Part shown: one piece after another, positions 41,694 to 50,715 of the stretch
Layout of the letters: every line of letters begins with the position of its first letter
How positions within the stretch are numbered: the stretch's first letter is position 1
DNA from: Streptomyces beigongshangae
GTDB taxonomy: Bacteria > Actinomycetota > Actinomycetes > Streptomycetales > Streptomycetaceae
NCBI RefSeq assembly: GCF_019710745.1
Contig: NZ_JAHKJW010000019.1
Location: forward strand, 87,211-151,210
DNA: 64,000 bases
Direction: 5' to 3'
Program-made: the position numbers and the translations under genes
The notes under the pieces: model-generated
The model's database searches: none
The model's input: only the letters and a program-made list of their open reading frames with translations
What the model was told of the DNA's origin: nothing

Positions 41694-42572
41694 TCAGCCC
41701 TCCAGGTCGCCCCTCATCCCGGCCAGGTCCGTGACGTCCTCGGCCGGCGGGGCCTCGACCGTCACGGGCTTGTCGTGGTCGAGGAAGGTGATGGTCATGT
41801 CGAGCCTGCCCTTGTCGGCGTCGCCCCGCATACGGAACTGCTTGGTGTGGTCCTCGCCGTCGACCCAGACGTCCATGGTGAGCGCGTCCACGCCCATCGC
41901 CTCGTACTGCTCCAGGCTCTTCTCCCGCTTCCCGCGGGTGGCCTTGCTCTCGTCCTTCAGGGACGCCCGGAACTCGTCGAGGGTGAACGTGCCCTGGTAG
42001 CGGGTGGTCCCGACGCCGTCCACCTTCTCCTCGCCGACCTTCTTCACGTCCTCGGCGCCGGTGAGGAAGGTGGCCTCCTGCGCCGGGTCCCTGTCGGCCG
42101 CTCCCGCGCCCGGGGCTCCGCCGCCCAGCGCCTCGTCGTCCAGCGCGGACAGGTCGAACTTGATCCAGCTCTTGCCGTCTATCTTCATGGCGGCCGCGAG
42201 ACCCCCGCCGATGTACATCACCTTGTCGACCAGGCGGATCTCGACGGTGCCGTCCGCTCCCTGGTCGAGGACGGTCATCTTCATGCTCATGGCGAGGTCG
42301 GGTTCCCTGCGCATCCGGGCCTCGGCTTCCACGCGCCCGTCCTCCGGGGTCCTGCCGGTCATCCGGTAGCTGAGGGAGGTGATGTCCTCCGTCTTCTTCG
42401 CCGCCCTGGCGACGGCCGCGACGGGCGTCATCTTCGGCGACTCACCCCCGGAGGACTCCTTCGAACAGCCGACGGCGCCCCCGCCGAGGACGAGAGCGGC
42501 CACCACCGCACCCGTCGCCCCATGACGTACGGACCCGCGCCGGCGTCCGGCCCCACGCACAGCGATTTTCAC
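41694..42572 (-). CDS. lipoprotein (LppX/LprG-like)
   Basis: A 292-residue exported lipoprotein with an RR-containing signal and lipobox (LGGGAVGC). The mature part has the repeated beta-strand pattern of the LolA/LppX_LprAFG fold (LSYRMTGRTPEDGRVEAEARMR; WIKFDLSALDD; YQGTFTLDEFR; DVWVDGEDHTKQFRM). These proteins bind lipids or assist cell-envelope transport in actinobacteria. A paralogue follows upstream (42749-43648); the pair likely arose by duplication. Confidence 0.85.
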   Translation of the reverse strand: MKIAVRGAGRRRGSVRHGATGAVVAALVLGGGAVGCSKESSGGESPKMTPVAAVARAAKKTEDITSLSYRMTGRTPEDGRVEAEARMRREPDLAMSMKMTVLDQGADGTVEIRLVDKVMYIGGGLAAAMKIDGKSWIKFDLSALDDEALGGGAPGAGAADRDPAQEATFLTGAEDVKKVGEEKVDGVGTTRYQGTFTLDEFRASLKDESKATRGKREKSLEQYEAMGVDALTMDVWVDGEDHTKQFRMRGDADKGRLDMTITFLDHDKPVTVEAPPAEDVTDLAGMRGDLEG

Positions 42573-42748
42573 GATTCCCCCAGCGAACAGGTGAGCGACA
42601 GAGAACAGATGAGCGCCTCACAGACAGGGCGCGAGCGTATCCCAGCGGGATCCGGGCGGTCCTGCGAGTTGTCACGGTGCCTGCGTGACGCCTGTGACTG
42701 CCCGGAGCGGCCTTCCGGTGGCCGCCCGGAGGGCCTCCCGGGCGGCTC

Positions 42749-43648
42749 TCAACTCGCGGACGGGGTCCGCACGAGGTCCTTGAAGTCGGCGGTGTCGCCC
42801 GCCGCGGGCTCCTCGGCCGAGACCTTCACCCCGTAGTCGCTGTAGTACGCCGTGGAGGACATCGAGCCGGTCGCCAGCTCGCCCTTCTCGGACTTCTTGA
42901 CGAGCAGGTTCTCGTCGTTCACCCAGATGTCGATCGTCTCGGTGGTCACACCGGCCTGCTCCAGCTGGCGCTTCAGACCGGCCAGCTGGTCCGCGGAGAG
43001 GTTCGTGTCCCTGCCCGCGAGGTCCGCGACCTCGACCGTGCCCGAGTAGTGCGTGGTGTCCTCGCCGCGCACCTTCTCCCGGCCGACCTTCTCGACGTCC
43101 CCGGAGGCCAGCAGGAGCTTCACCGACTGGTTCGGCGTGGTGTTCTGCATCTGGTCCTTCATGTACGCGCCCGATCCGCCGGCGAGGTCCGCCAGGTCGT
43201 CGTACGCGTACTTGATCCAGTGCTTGCCGCCGGACTGCTCGGCGAACTTGTCGCCCATCCTCGCGTAGTAGGCGTCCGGCAGGTAGCGGGCCTCCATCGA
43301 GGTGGTGCCCAGCTGCCGCATCTGGTCGGCCATCGTGCCGCCGGTGTACGTGATCGTCAGCTTGCCGGTGAGGCCGTCGGACCAGCCGAGGACGCCGTCC
43401 GCCTCCATCGACATCATCGTGCCCATGGTCGTGGTGGACTCGACCTTGGCGGAGTCCGCCCTGTCGGTGCTCTTCTCCACGGAACGCAGGGCCGCGATCG
43501 GGTTCGCCAGGATCCTCGATCCGCCGTCCCCCCGGCCGGTTTCCTCCGACCCCCCGCCGGAGTCCGAGCCGCTACAGGCCGCGACCCCGGTCAGGGCGGC
43601 GGCGACCGCCGTCGAGACGGTCACCCGGCGCACGATCGAGCTCATCAT
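42749..43648 (-). CDS. lipoprotein, paralogue of the adjacent LppX-like protein
   Basis: The 299-residue product has a lipobox (LTGVAAC) and the same mature pattern as its neighbour (KVESTTTMGTMMSMEADGVLGW; HWIKYAYDDLADL; HYSGTVEVADLAGR; IDIWVNDENLLVKK). The mature head is Gly/Ser-rich. Start ATG 43648 or the next ATG 43645. It is separated from rplA by a terminator and from its paralogue by 176 nt with no gene. Confidence 0.85.
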   Translation of the reverse strand: MMSSIVRRVTVSTAVAAALTGVAACSGSDSGGGSEETGRGDGGSRILANPIAALRSVEKSTDRADSAKVESTTTMGTMMSMEADGVLGWSDGLTGKLTITYTGGTMADQMRQLGTTSMEARYLPDAYYARMGDKFAEQSGGKHWIKYAYDDLADLAGGSGAYMKDQMQNTTPNQSVKLLLASGDVEKVGREKVRGEDTTHYSGTVEVADLAGRDTNLSADQLAGLKRQLEQAGVTTETIDIWVNDENLLVKKSEKGELATGSMSSTAYYSDYGVKVSAEEPAAGDTADFKDLVRTPSAS

Positions 43649-43730
43649 TCGTCCCCCTATGCGATTTCCGTGCCTCGCACGCTAGCGCAGGGCACTGACA
43701 CCCGGCCCGGAAACGGAACCGGAGACAGAG

Positions 43731-43765
43731 ACGGGCCCCGCGCCTCGAAAGGTTGCGGGGCCCGT
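43731..43765 (-). terminator. rplKA terminator
   Basis: A perfect 11-bp stem (ACGGGCCCCGC/GCGGGGCCCGT) with a 13-nt loop lies 44 nt after the rplA stop. Confidence 0.85.
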
Positions 43766-43808
43766 CCGGAGATCGCGTCCGTGACGCGGCTGCCGGGGAG
43801 CTCGGGGC

Positions 43809-44534
43809 TCAGACGGCGGCCGGGTCCTCCTCGACGAGGAGGTTGCGGGTGCGGTTCGGGTCGACCGGAACGCCGGGGCCGATCGTGGTGCTGATCGCGG
43901 CCTTCTTGATGTAGCGACCCTTGGCGGCCGACGGCTTCAGACGAAGGATCTCGTCGAGCGCGGCGCCGTAGTTCTCCACCAGCTGGGTGTCGTCGAACGA
44001 CGCCTTGCCGATGATGAAGTGCAGGTTCGAGTGCTTGTCGACGCGGAACTCGATCTTGCCGCCCTTGATCTCGGTCACGGCCTTGGCCACGTCCGGGGTC
44101 ACGGTGCCCGTCTTCGGGTTCGGCATCAGACCACGCGGGCCGAGGACACGGCCCAGGCGGCCGACCTTGCCCATGAGGTCGGGGGTGGCGACGACGGCGT
44201 CGAAGTCCAGCCGCCCCTTCGCCACCTCGTCGATGAGTTCGTCGGAGCCGACGATGTCGGCGCCTGCGGCGGTCGCGGCCTCGGCACGGTCACCGGTCGC
44301 GAAGACCAGGACCCGGGCGGTCTTGCCGGTGCCGTGCGGGAGGTTCACGGTGCCGCGGACCATCTGGTCGGCCTTGCGCGGGTCGACACCCAGACGGAAG
44401 GCGACCTCGACGGTGCCGTCGAACTTGGAGGTGGAGGTCTCCTTGGCGAGACGGACGGCCTCGAGCGGGGCGTACAGCTTCTCCCGGTCGATCTTGGCGT
44501 CCGCAGCGCGGAGAGACTTGCTGCGCTTGCTCAC
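43809..44534 (-). CDS. rplA: 50S ribosomal protein L1
   Basis: L1 forms the mobile stalk that moves deacylated tRNA from the E site, and represses its own operon by binding the mRNA leader. The 241-residue product contains VNLPHGTGKTARVLVFA and GRLGRVLGPRGLMPNPKTGTVT, the L1 signature. It follows rplK by 79 nt. Confidence 0.97.
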   Translation of the reverse strand: MSKRSKSLRAADAKIDREKLYAPLEAVRLAKETSTSKFDGTVEVAFRLGVDPRKADQMVRGTVNLPHGTGKTARVLVFATGDRAEAATAAGADIVGSDELIDEVAKGRLDFDAVVATPDLMGKVGRLGRVLGPRGLMPNPKTGTVTPDVAKAVTEIKGGKIEFRVDKHSNLHFIIGKASFDDTQLVENYGAALDEILRLKPSAAKGRYIKKAAISTTIGPGVPVDPNRTRNLLVEEDPAAV

Positions 44535-44613
44535 TACTGCTCCTGTGTGCTCTGAGGAGTCGTGGTAGGGGCCGAGCAGGCCCTCCCACGGTGGTGTTCC
44601 GCGAAGGTGGGGA

Positions 44614-45048
44614 TCAGCCCTCGACCGTGATGCCCATGGAACGGGCGGTACCGGCGATGATCTTCGACGCGGCGTCCAGGTCGTTGGCGTTCAGGTCGGG
44701 CAGCTTGGTCGTGGCGATCTCACGGACCTGCGCCTGGGTGATCTTGGCGACCTTGGTCTTGTGCGGCTCGCCCGAGCCCTTCTCGACACCGGCGGCCTTG
44801 AGGATCATCTTCGCGGCCGGCGGGGTCTTGGTGATGAAGGTGAAGGAGCGGTCCTCGTAGACCGTGATCTCCACCGGGATGACCCAGCCGCGCTGCGACT
44901 CGGTCGCGGCGTTGTAGGCCTTGCAGAACTCCATGATGTTGACGCCGTGCTGGCCCAGCGCGGGGCCGACCGGCGGAGCCGGGTTGGCCGCGCCGGCCTG
45001 GATCTGGAGCTTGATGAGCCCCGTGACCTTCTTCTTCTTGGGAGGCAT
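44614..45048 (-). CDS. rplK: 50S ribosomal protein L11
   Basis: L11 binds the GTPase-centre rRNA, the site of thiostrepton action, and is needed for RelA activation. The 144-residue product ([19 protein letters not shown]) has the N-terminal thiostrepton-facing motif [20 protein letters not shown] and the C-terminal rRNA-binding domain with [12 protein letters not shown]. Confidence 0.98.
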
Positions 45049-45120
45049 TGCTCTCTCCGGGTCCTAGTGAGAGTTTCCAGCCGTCCATTTCGGATCGTCC
45101 GGATGGAGGCATACCGCACC

Positions 45121-45148
45121 ACGATAACGGGTATCGGTGTGCGGCCAA
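45121..45148 (-). promoter_or_regulatory. candidate rplKA promoter and leader stem
   Basis: TTGGCC, a 16-nt spacer and TATCGT on the minus strand fit a principal-sigma promoter that starts just after the nusG terminator. The same bases can fold (GCACACCGATA with TATCGTGGTGC, 2x2 internal loop), so the assignment is tentative. Confidence 0.45.
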
Positions 45149-45215
45149 AAACCGAGCAGGTCAGACGGTCCCCCGCAAGCGGGGGAGTGACTCCGGTGGG
45201 AGCCCGTCTGACCTG
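45147..45215 (-). terminator. compound terminator after nusG
   Basis: A perfect 12-bp outer stem (CAGGTCAGACGG with CCGTCTGACCTG) encloses a second hairpin (CCCCCGC-AA-GCGGGGG) and is followed by CTCGGTTTTTGG. The T5 run is one of the clearest U-tracts in the window. It separates secE-nusG from rplKA. Confidence 0.88.
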
Positions 45216-45243
45216 GTCGGAGGTATGCGGTCCGGAAGAACGG

Positions 45244-46149
45244 CTAGTTCTTCTGGATCTGGTCGAAGCTCAGCTCGACCGGGGTCTCGCGGCCGAAGAT
45301 CTCGACGAGGCCCTTGACCTTCTTCGAGTCGGGGTTGATCTCGTTGATGGTCGCCTGCAGCGTCGCGAACGGGCCGTCGGTGACGGTGACCGAGTCGCCC
45401 ACCTCGAAGTCCAGCACCTGGACCTCGAGCTTGCGGGACGGAGCCGGCTTGCCCTCGGCCTCCGCGGCCTCGCGGGCGGCCTTCTCCTCGGCCTCGGGGG
45501 CGAGCATCTTGACGATCTCGTCGAGCGTCAGCGGGTACGGGTCGTAGGCGTTGCCCACGAAGCCGGTGACGCCGGGGGTGTTGCGCACGACACCCCAGGA
45601 CTCGTTCGTCAGGTCCATGCGCACCAGCACGTAGCCGGGGAGCTTGTTCTGCTTGATGGTCTTGCGCTCGCCGTTCTTGATCTGCGCGACCTCTTCCTGC
45701 GGCACCTCGGCCTGGAAGATGAAGTCCTCGACGTTCAGCGAGACGGCCCGCTGTTCGAGGTTGGTCTTCACGCGGTTCTCGTATCCGGCGTACGTGTGGA
45801 TGACGTACCACTCGCCGGGCAGCGTGCGCAGCTCCTCGCGGAGGGCGAGGACGGGGTCGACCGGCTCGGTCTCCTCCGCTTCCTCTTCTTCCGCGTCGTC
45901 TTCCCCGGTCTCCTCGGAGACGGCGGCGTCGGTGTCGTCCTCGACGTCCTCGGCGTCTTCCCCGAGGGCGACGTCGGACTCGTCCTCGACGTCCGGGGCA
46001 GCCTCTTCGCCGGACTCGTCCGCGGCGGCGTCGGCAGCCTCGACCTCGTCCTCGACGTCCGCGCCCTCGACGATGTCGAGCTCGTCGTCAACGGACTCGG
46101 CGTCCTGTCCGCGCGGCTCGATGGCGTCGTTCAGGTTCGGGTCAGACAC
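45244..46149 (-). CDS. nusG: transcription elongation/termination factor NusG
   Basis: NusG binds RNA polymerase through its NGN domain and links it to Rho or S10. From GTG 46149 (MSDPNLNDAIEPRGQD; AGGAAGAAG upstream) the product has 301 residues. The first 110 are a very acidic, low-complexity extension typical of Streptomyces. The NGN core (PGEWYVIHTYAGYENRVKTNL ... PGYVLVRMDLTNESWGVVRNTPGVTGFVG) and the KOW domain (VGDSVTVTDGPFATLQATI) are complete. ATG 46173 is an alternative without a ribosome site. Confidence 0.96.
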   Translation of the reverse strand: MSDPNLNDAIEPRGQDAESVDDELDIVEGADVEDEVEAADAAADESGEEAAPDVEDESDVALGEDAEDVEDDTDAAVSEETGEDDAEEEEAEETEPVDPVLALREELRTLPGEWYVIHTYAGYENRVKTNLEQRAVSLNVEDFIFQAEVPQEEVAQIKNGERKTIKQNKLPGYVLVRMDLTNESWGVVRNTPGVTGFVGNAYDPYPLTLDEIVKMLAPEAEEKAAREAAEAEGKPAPSRKLEVQVLDFEVGDSVTVTDGPFATLQATINEINPDSKKVKGLVEIFGRETPVELSFDQIQKN

Positions 46150-46226
46150 GGTGGCTGCTTCTTCCTGGATCATGGGGGTGGAACACGCGAAAGCGGGCGC
46201 CGGGTACGGCGCCCTTCGCGCTTGGC

Positions 46227-46514
46227 TCAGCCGAAGACGTACTTGGCGGCCTTGTCGAGTCCGAAGTCAATCAGAGTCACCAGACCGATCATGATGACCA
46301 CGAACACGATCACCACGGTGGTGTACGTCGTCAGCTGATTGCGGGTCGGCCAGACGACCTTGCGGAGCTCCGCGACGATCTGGCGGTAGAAGAGGGCGAG
46401 GCGCTTCAGCGGGCCCTTCTTGGCACGCTTGCCGCCCTTGCGGCCCTTCTTCTGGGACTCCGGCGCCTCGTCCTGGGCATCAGGCATGTCGATGGAGCCC
46501 ACGGCGTCCGTCAC
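46227..46514 (-). CDS. secE: preprotein translocase subunit SecE
   Basis: SecE clamps SecY in the Sec translocon. The 95-residue product, starting at GTG 46514, has a Lys-rich cytoplasmic head, the conserved amphipathic helix (FYRQIVAELRKVVWPTRNQL) and one membrane helix (TVVIVFVVIMIGLVTLIDFGL). It stands between tRNA-Trp and nusG, the standard actinobacterial order. Confidence 0.97.
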   Translation of the reverse strand: MTDAVGSIDMPDAQDEAPESQKKGRKGGKRAKKGPLKRLALFYRQIVAELRKVVWPTRNQLTTYTTVVIVFVVIMIGLVTLIDFGLDKAAKYVFG

Positions 46515-46622
46515 TCGTCCTCACCTGATTCCGGGTCGTGGCCGTGCCGCGCCGGTGTGAGCCGCACGGCGGTGCGATGCAGTACGTACCTGTGCACACA
46601 TCCTGGTGAAAGGAGTGTGTAG

Positions 46623-46695
46623 CAGGGCCGGAGGGACTTGAACCCCCAACCGCTGGTTTTGGAGACCAGTGCTCTACCAATTGAGCTACGACCCT
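46623..46695 (-). tRNA. trnW: tRNA-Trp (CCA)
   Basis: A 73-nt cloverleaf with acceptor AGGGTCG/CGGCCCT and anticodon stem CTGGT/ACCAG around a loop with CCA. The T arm has TTCAAGT. It is immediately upstream of secE, as in mycobacteria and other streptomycetes. The CCA end is not encoded. Confidence 0.97.
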
Positions 46696-46856
46696 CTGCT
46701 TCCCCCACAACGTACCGCATCCGCCCGGATGCTCGGTGTGCACCGGGACGGCGCGGCCGGTGAAGGCCAACGAGGTGAGAGTGTACGTGGTCGGCGGCCG
46801 GGCGTCGAACAGAAAGCGTCCACGCGGACTCCGGCCGTGCCGCGGCACCTCCCGGG

Positions 46857-46962
46857 ACGCGGCTCCGGACACACCGGGGCGCGGCTCGGGGACACACCGG
46901 GGCACGGCTCCGGAGCACACGGGGACGCAGCTCCGGGGCACACGGGGGCGCGGCTCCGGGGC
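46857..46962. repeat. degenerate tandem repeats upstream of aspC
   Basis: About five imperfect copies of a 22-24-bp unit (core GCGGCTCCGGGGCACAC) fill the gap between tRNA-Trp and the aminotransferase gene. The rest of 46696-47035 shows no gene. Copies differ by single bases and small indels, so they are probably polymorphic between strains. Confidence 0.8.
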
Positions 46963-47035
46963 GTCTTCCGGCCGGTCGTGCCCAGTCCGTGAAACCAGTG
47001 TGCCGCGGATGTTTCCGGTCTGGAACGATGGGCCC

Positions 47036-48262
47036 ATGAGCGCTGCAACCCCTCCCACCGAGCGCCGGGTCTCCGCCCGAGTCGGCGCGATCTCCGAATC
47101 CGCCACCCTCGCCGTGGACGCCAAGGCCAAGGCCCTCAAGGCCGCCGGGCGTCCGGTGATCGGCTTCGGCGCCGGCGAGCCCGACTTCCCGACCCCGGAC
47201 TACATCGTCGAGGCCGCGATCGAGGCATGCAAGAACCCGAGGTTCCACCGCTACACGCCGGCCGGCGGCCTCCCCGAGCTGAAGGCGGCGATCGTCGCCA
47301 AGACGCTGCGCGACTCCGGTTACGAGGTGGACGCCTCCCAGGTCCTGGTGACCAACGGCGGCAAGCAGGCCATCTACGAGGCGTTCGCCGCGATCCTCGA
47401 CCCGGGTGACGAGGTCATCGTCCCGGCCCCGTACTGGACGACGTACCCCGAGTCGATCCGGCTGGCCGGCGGTGTCCCGGTCGAGGTCGTCGCGGACGAG
47501 ACCACGGGCTACCGCGTCTCGGTCGAGCAGCTGGAGGCGGCCCGCACCGAGCGGACCAAGGTCGTCCTCTTCGTGTCGCCCTCCAACCCCACGGGCGCCG
47601 TCTACAGCCCCGCGGACACCGAGGCGATCGGCCGCTGGGCCGTCGAGCACGGTCTGTGGGTGCTGACGGACGAGATCTACGAGCACCTGGTCTACGGGGA
47701 CGCGACGTTCACCTCGCTGCCGGCGGCCGTGCCGGAGCTGCGCGACAAGTGCATCGTCGTCAACGGCGTCGCGAAGACGTACGCGATGACCGGCTGGCGG
47801 GTCGGGTGGGTCATCGGCCCGAAGGACGTGGTCAAGGCCGCGACGAACCTCCAGTCGCACGCCACGTCCAACGTGTCGAACGTCGCCCAGGCCGCGGCGA
47901 TCGCCGCCGTCTCGGGCGACCTGACGGCCGTCGCCGAGATGCGCGAGGCCTTCGACCGGCGCCGCCGGACCGTCGTGCGGATGCTGAACGAGATCGACGG
48001 CGTGCTCTGCCCGGAGCCCGAGGGCGCCTTCTACGTGTACCCCTCGGTGAAGGGCTTCCTCGGCAAGGAGATCCGCGGCAGGCGCCCGCAGGACTCCGTG
48101 GAGCTGGCCGCCCTGATCCTGGACGAGGTCGAGGTGGCGGTCGTACCGGGCGAGGCGTTCGGCACGCCGGGCTATCTGCGGCTGTCGTACGCGCTGGGTG
48201 ACGAGGATCTCGTCGAGGGCGTCTCACGGATCCAGAAGCTCCTGGCGGAGGCCAAGGACTGA
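47036..48262 (+). CDS. aspC: pyridoxal-phosphate aspartate aminotransferase
   Basis: This class I aminotransferase interconverts aspartate and oxaloacetate with glutamate. The 408-residue product begins MSAATPPTERRVSARVGA. It shows the cofactor-binding motifs FGAGEPDFPTPDYI, SNPTGAVYSP, DEIYEHLVYGD and the PLP lysine in VAKTYAMTGWRVGW, with the C-terminal Arg motif YLRLSYALG. It is separated from secE by tRNA-Trp and ends in a clear terminator. Confidence 0.95.
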   Translation: MSAATPPTERRVSARVGAISESATLAVDAKAKALKAAGRPVIGFGAGEPDFPTPDYIVEAAIEACKNPRFHRYTPAGGLPELKAAIVAKTLRDSGYEVDASQVLVTNGGKQAIYEAFAAILDPGDEVIVPAPYWTTYPESIRLAGGVPVEVVADETTGYRVSVEQLEAARTERTKVVLFVSPSNPTGAVYSPADTEAIGRWAVEHGLWVLTDEIYEHLVYGDATFTSLPAAVPELRDKCIVVNGVAKTYAMTGWRVGWVIGPKDVVKAATNLQSHATSNVSNVAQAAAIAAVSGDLTAVAEMREAFDRRRRTVVRMLNEIDGVLCPEPEGAFYVYPSVKGFLGKEIRGRRPQDSVELAALILDEVEVAVVPGEAFGTPGYLRLSYALGDEDLVEGVSRIQKLLAEAKD

Positions 48263-48286
48263 TTCCGTCCGCGTCAGTACGTACTG

Positions 48287-48316
48287 CGGGCCGCTTCCCT
48301 CCGGGGAGGCGGCCCG
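48287..48316 (+). terminator. aspC terminator
   Basis: CGGGCCGC pairs with GCGGCCCG around a smaller inner stem, followed by TTTCTTCG; it begins 24 nt after the aspC stop. Confidence 0.85.
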
Positions 48317-48390
48317 TTTCTTCGTGCGAGCAAGACCACGTTCAGGGAAAGCGCTACCGGTACGGTGGCGGCGTGCGGCAGGATCCTTGA

Positions 48391-49419
48391 ATGGAGCACG
48401 TACGTAAGGTCGCTGAGCTGCCCAAAGCTCATCTGCACCTGCACTTCACCGGATCGATGCGGCACACCACCCTGCTGGAACTGGCCGACAAGCACGGAAT
48501 CCACCTGCCCGACGCGCTGACGAGCGGCGAGCCGCCCAGCCTGCGGGCGACGGACGAGCGCGGTTGGTTCCGTTTCCAGCGCCTGTACGACGCGGCGCGG
48601 TCGTGCCTCAGGGATCCCGAGGACATCCTGCGGCTCGTGCGCGAGGCCGCCGAGGAGGACCTCAAGGACGGCTCGGGGTGGCTGGAGATCCAGGTCGACC
48701 CGACGTCGTACGCGCCGCGCCTGGGCGGTCTGATCCCGGCGCTGGAGGTGATCCTGGACGCGGTGGACACGACCATGCGCGAGACCGGGCTCGGGATGCG
48801 GGTCCTGGTCGCCGCGAACCGGATGAAGCACCCCTTGGACGCCCGTACGCTGGCCCGTCTGGCCGTGCGATACGCGGACCGCGGCATCGTCGGGTTCGGG
48901 CTCTCCAACGACGAGCGCCGGGGCATGGCCCGCGACTTCGACCGGGCCTTCGCGATCGCCCGGGAGGGCGGTCTGCTGGCGGCGCCGCACGGCGGGGAGC
49001 TGGCGGGCCCGGCGTCCGTGCGCGACTGCCTGGACGACCTGCACGCCTCGCGGATCGGGCACGGGGTGCGGGCCGCAGAGGACCCGCGGCTGATGAAACG
49101 GCTCGCGGAGCGGGGCGTCACCTGTGAGGTCTGCCCCGCCTCGAACGTCGCCCTGGGGGTCTACGAGAAGCCGGAGGACGTCCCCCTGCGCACCCTGTTC
49201 GAGGCGGGCGTGCCCCTGGCGCTCGGCGCGGACGACCCGCTGCTGTTCGGTTCGCGGCTGGCCGCCCAGTACGACATCGCGCGCGACCACCACGATTTCA
49301 CCGACGCCGAGCTGGCCGAGCTGGCGCGCCAGTCCGTACGGGGCTCGGCGGCCCCGCACGACACCAGGGAGAAACTGCTGTCCGGGATCGACGACTGGCT
49401 GGCGGCCCCGGTCGTCTGA
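48391..49419 (+). CDS. add: adenosine deaminase family protein
   Basis: This enzyme hydrolyses adenosine or a related purine nucleoside with a metal-bound water. The 342-residue product keeps the ADA ligands: HLHLHFTGSMR (residues 14-24), AAPHGGELAGP (His and catalytic Glu), GHGVRAAEDPRL and LGADDPLLFGS (Asp pair). It is on the same strand as aspC, with its own AGGATCC-type site. Some actinobacterial homologues deaminate other aminopurines, so the substrate is not certain. Confidence 0.88.
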   Translation: MEHVRKVAELPKAHLHLHFTGSMRHTTLLELADKHGIHLPDALTSGEPPSLRATDERGWFRFQRLYDAARSCLRDPEDILRLVREAAEEDLKDGSGWLEIQVDPTSYAPRLGGLIPALEVILDAVDTTMRETGLGMRVLVAANRMKHPLDARTLARLAVRYADRGIVGFGLSNDERRGMARDFDRAFAIAREGGLLAAPHGGELAGPASVRDCLDDLHASRIGHGVRAAEDPRLMKRLAERGVTCEVCPASNVALGVYEKPEDVPLRTLFEAGVPLALGADDPLLFGSRLAAQYDIARDHHDFTDAELAELARQSVRGSAAPHDTREKLLSGIDDWLAAPVV

Positions 49420-49546
49420 TCGGCCCGGTCGGTACCGCTGCCGAGCGGGCCGAAGCCGACGGCCGCTTCCGGAGGGACCGGGGCCGGTCCCGGCGCCGGC
49501 CCCGGCGCGCCTGCCGGTCGGCGGCGCGGCGCGCCGCGAGCCGTGG

Positions 49547-49600
49547 AATCCCGGAGCCCCGGAGCCTCGAACCCGTGGAGCCCTGGAGCCCTGGAGCCCT
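49547..49600. repeat. short GGAGCCCT-type tandem repeats
   Basis: Several copies of an 8-10-bp unit (GGAGCCC or GGAGCCCT) lie at the convergent ends of the deaminase and murB genes. Confidence 0.7.
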
Positions 49601-50654
49601 AGAGGCTGACGCCCACCGTCACCGGTTCGTTGACGAGTGTGATCCCGAAGGTCTCGTGAACGCCCGCCACGACCTCGCGGGCGAGCGCGAGAAGGTCCTC
49701 CGTGGTCGCCCCGCCGCGGTTGGTCAGGGCCAGCGTGTGCTTGGTCGAGATGCGCGCGGGGCCGGAACCGTACCCCTTGGTGAACCCGGACCTGTCGATC
49801 AGCCAGGCCGCCGAGGTCTTGGTGTGCTTGTCACCGGCGGGGTAGGCGGGCGGGACCACGCCCCGGCCCAGCCGCTCCGCCACGCGCGCGTGGAAGACGG
49901 CGAACTCCTCGTGGGTGAGGACCGGGTTGGTGAAGAACGAACCGGCGGACCAGGTGTCGTGGTCCTCGGGGTCGAGCACCATCCCTTTCCCCGCCCGCAG
50001 CTTCAGGACCGTCTCGCGCGCCGCGTCCACCGGCACCCGGTCACCGGGTCCGACGCCGAGCGCGCGCGCCGTCTCCGCGTACTTGACGGGTGCCGACAGC
50101 CCGGCGGCGTCCTCCAGCCCGAAGCGGACGCGCAGCACCACGAAGCGCTCGGGTTCGCTCTTGAAGCGACTGTGGCGGTACGAGAAGGCACACTCCGCGT
50201 TCGAGATCGTGACCGTCTCACGGCTCTTCCGGTCGTACGCGATCACTTCGGTGATCGTCGACGACACTTCCTGGCCGTACGCGCCCACGTTCTGGATCGG
50301 TGTCGCACCGGCGGAGCCCGGGATCCCGGCGAGGCACTCGATGCCCGCGAGACGCGCCTCGACGGTGCGGGCGACCACGTCGGTCCACACCTCGCCGGCG
50401 GCCAGCTCCAGCTTCGTACCGTCCAGCGCGAAGCCGCGCGTGGCGATGCGCACGGCGGTTCCCGGGAAGCCCTTGTCGCCGATGACCAGATTGGATCCGC
50501 CGCCGATCAGCAGCAGCGGGGTCCCGGAGTCGTCGGCCTCACGGACCGCGGCGATGACCTCGGCATCGGTCGTCGCGGTGATCAGCCGGGCGGCGGGGCC
50601 GCCGAGCCGGAAGGTGGTCAACGGGGCGAGGGGGGCGTCCTGGAGTTCCTGCAC
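49599..50654 (-). CDS. murB: UDP-N-acetylmuramate dehydrogenase
   Basis: MurB reduces UDP-GlcNAc-enolpyruvate to UDP-MurNAc with FAD and NADPH, an early step of peptidoglycan synthesis. The 351-residue product has the FAD-binding GGGSNLVIGD, the GIPGSAGATPIQNVGAYGQ motif and the catalytic Ser loop (SAGSFFTNPVL). It is complete at family length. It stands alone on the minus strand with a start at 50654. Confidence 0.95.
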   Translation of the reverse strand: MQELQDAPLAPLTTFRLGGPAARLITATTDAEVIAAVREADDSGTPLLLIGGGSNLVIGDKGFPGTAVRIATRGFALDGTKLELAAGEVWTDVVARTVEARLAGIECLAGIPGSAGATPIQNVGAYGQEVSSTITEVIAYDRKSRETVTISNAECAFSYRHSRFKSEPERFVVLRVRFGLEDAAGLSAPVKYAETARALGVGPGDRVPVDAARETVLKLRAGKGMVLDPEDHDTWSAGSFFTNPVLTHEEFAVFHARVAERLGRGVVPPAYPAGDKHTKTSAAWLIDRSGFTKGYGSGPARISTKHTLALTNRGGATTEDLLALAREVVAGVHETFGITLVNEPVTVGVSL

Positions 50655-50715
50655 GTGCCCAGGGTACGAGAACGGTCCCGCCGGTCGGGGCGGGGCCGTT
50701 CCCTGCGGACCGCGG

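Noticed and set aside
39942..42836. A 964-residue plus-strand frame across rplL, rplJ and a lipoprotein
   Set aside because: Shadow frame crossing several terminators and genes of the other strand.
46857..46962. CRISPR array
   Set aside because: Repeats are contiguous and degenerate, without spacers or cas genes.
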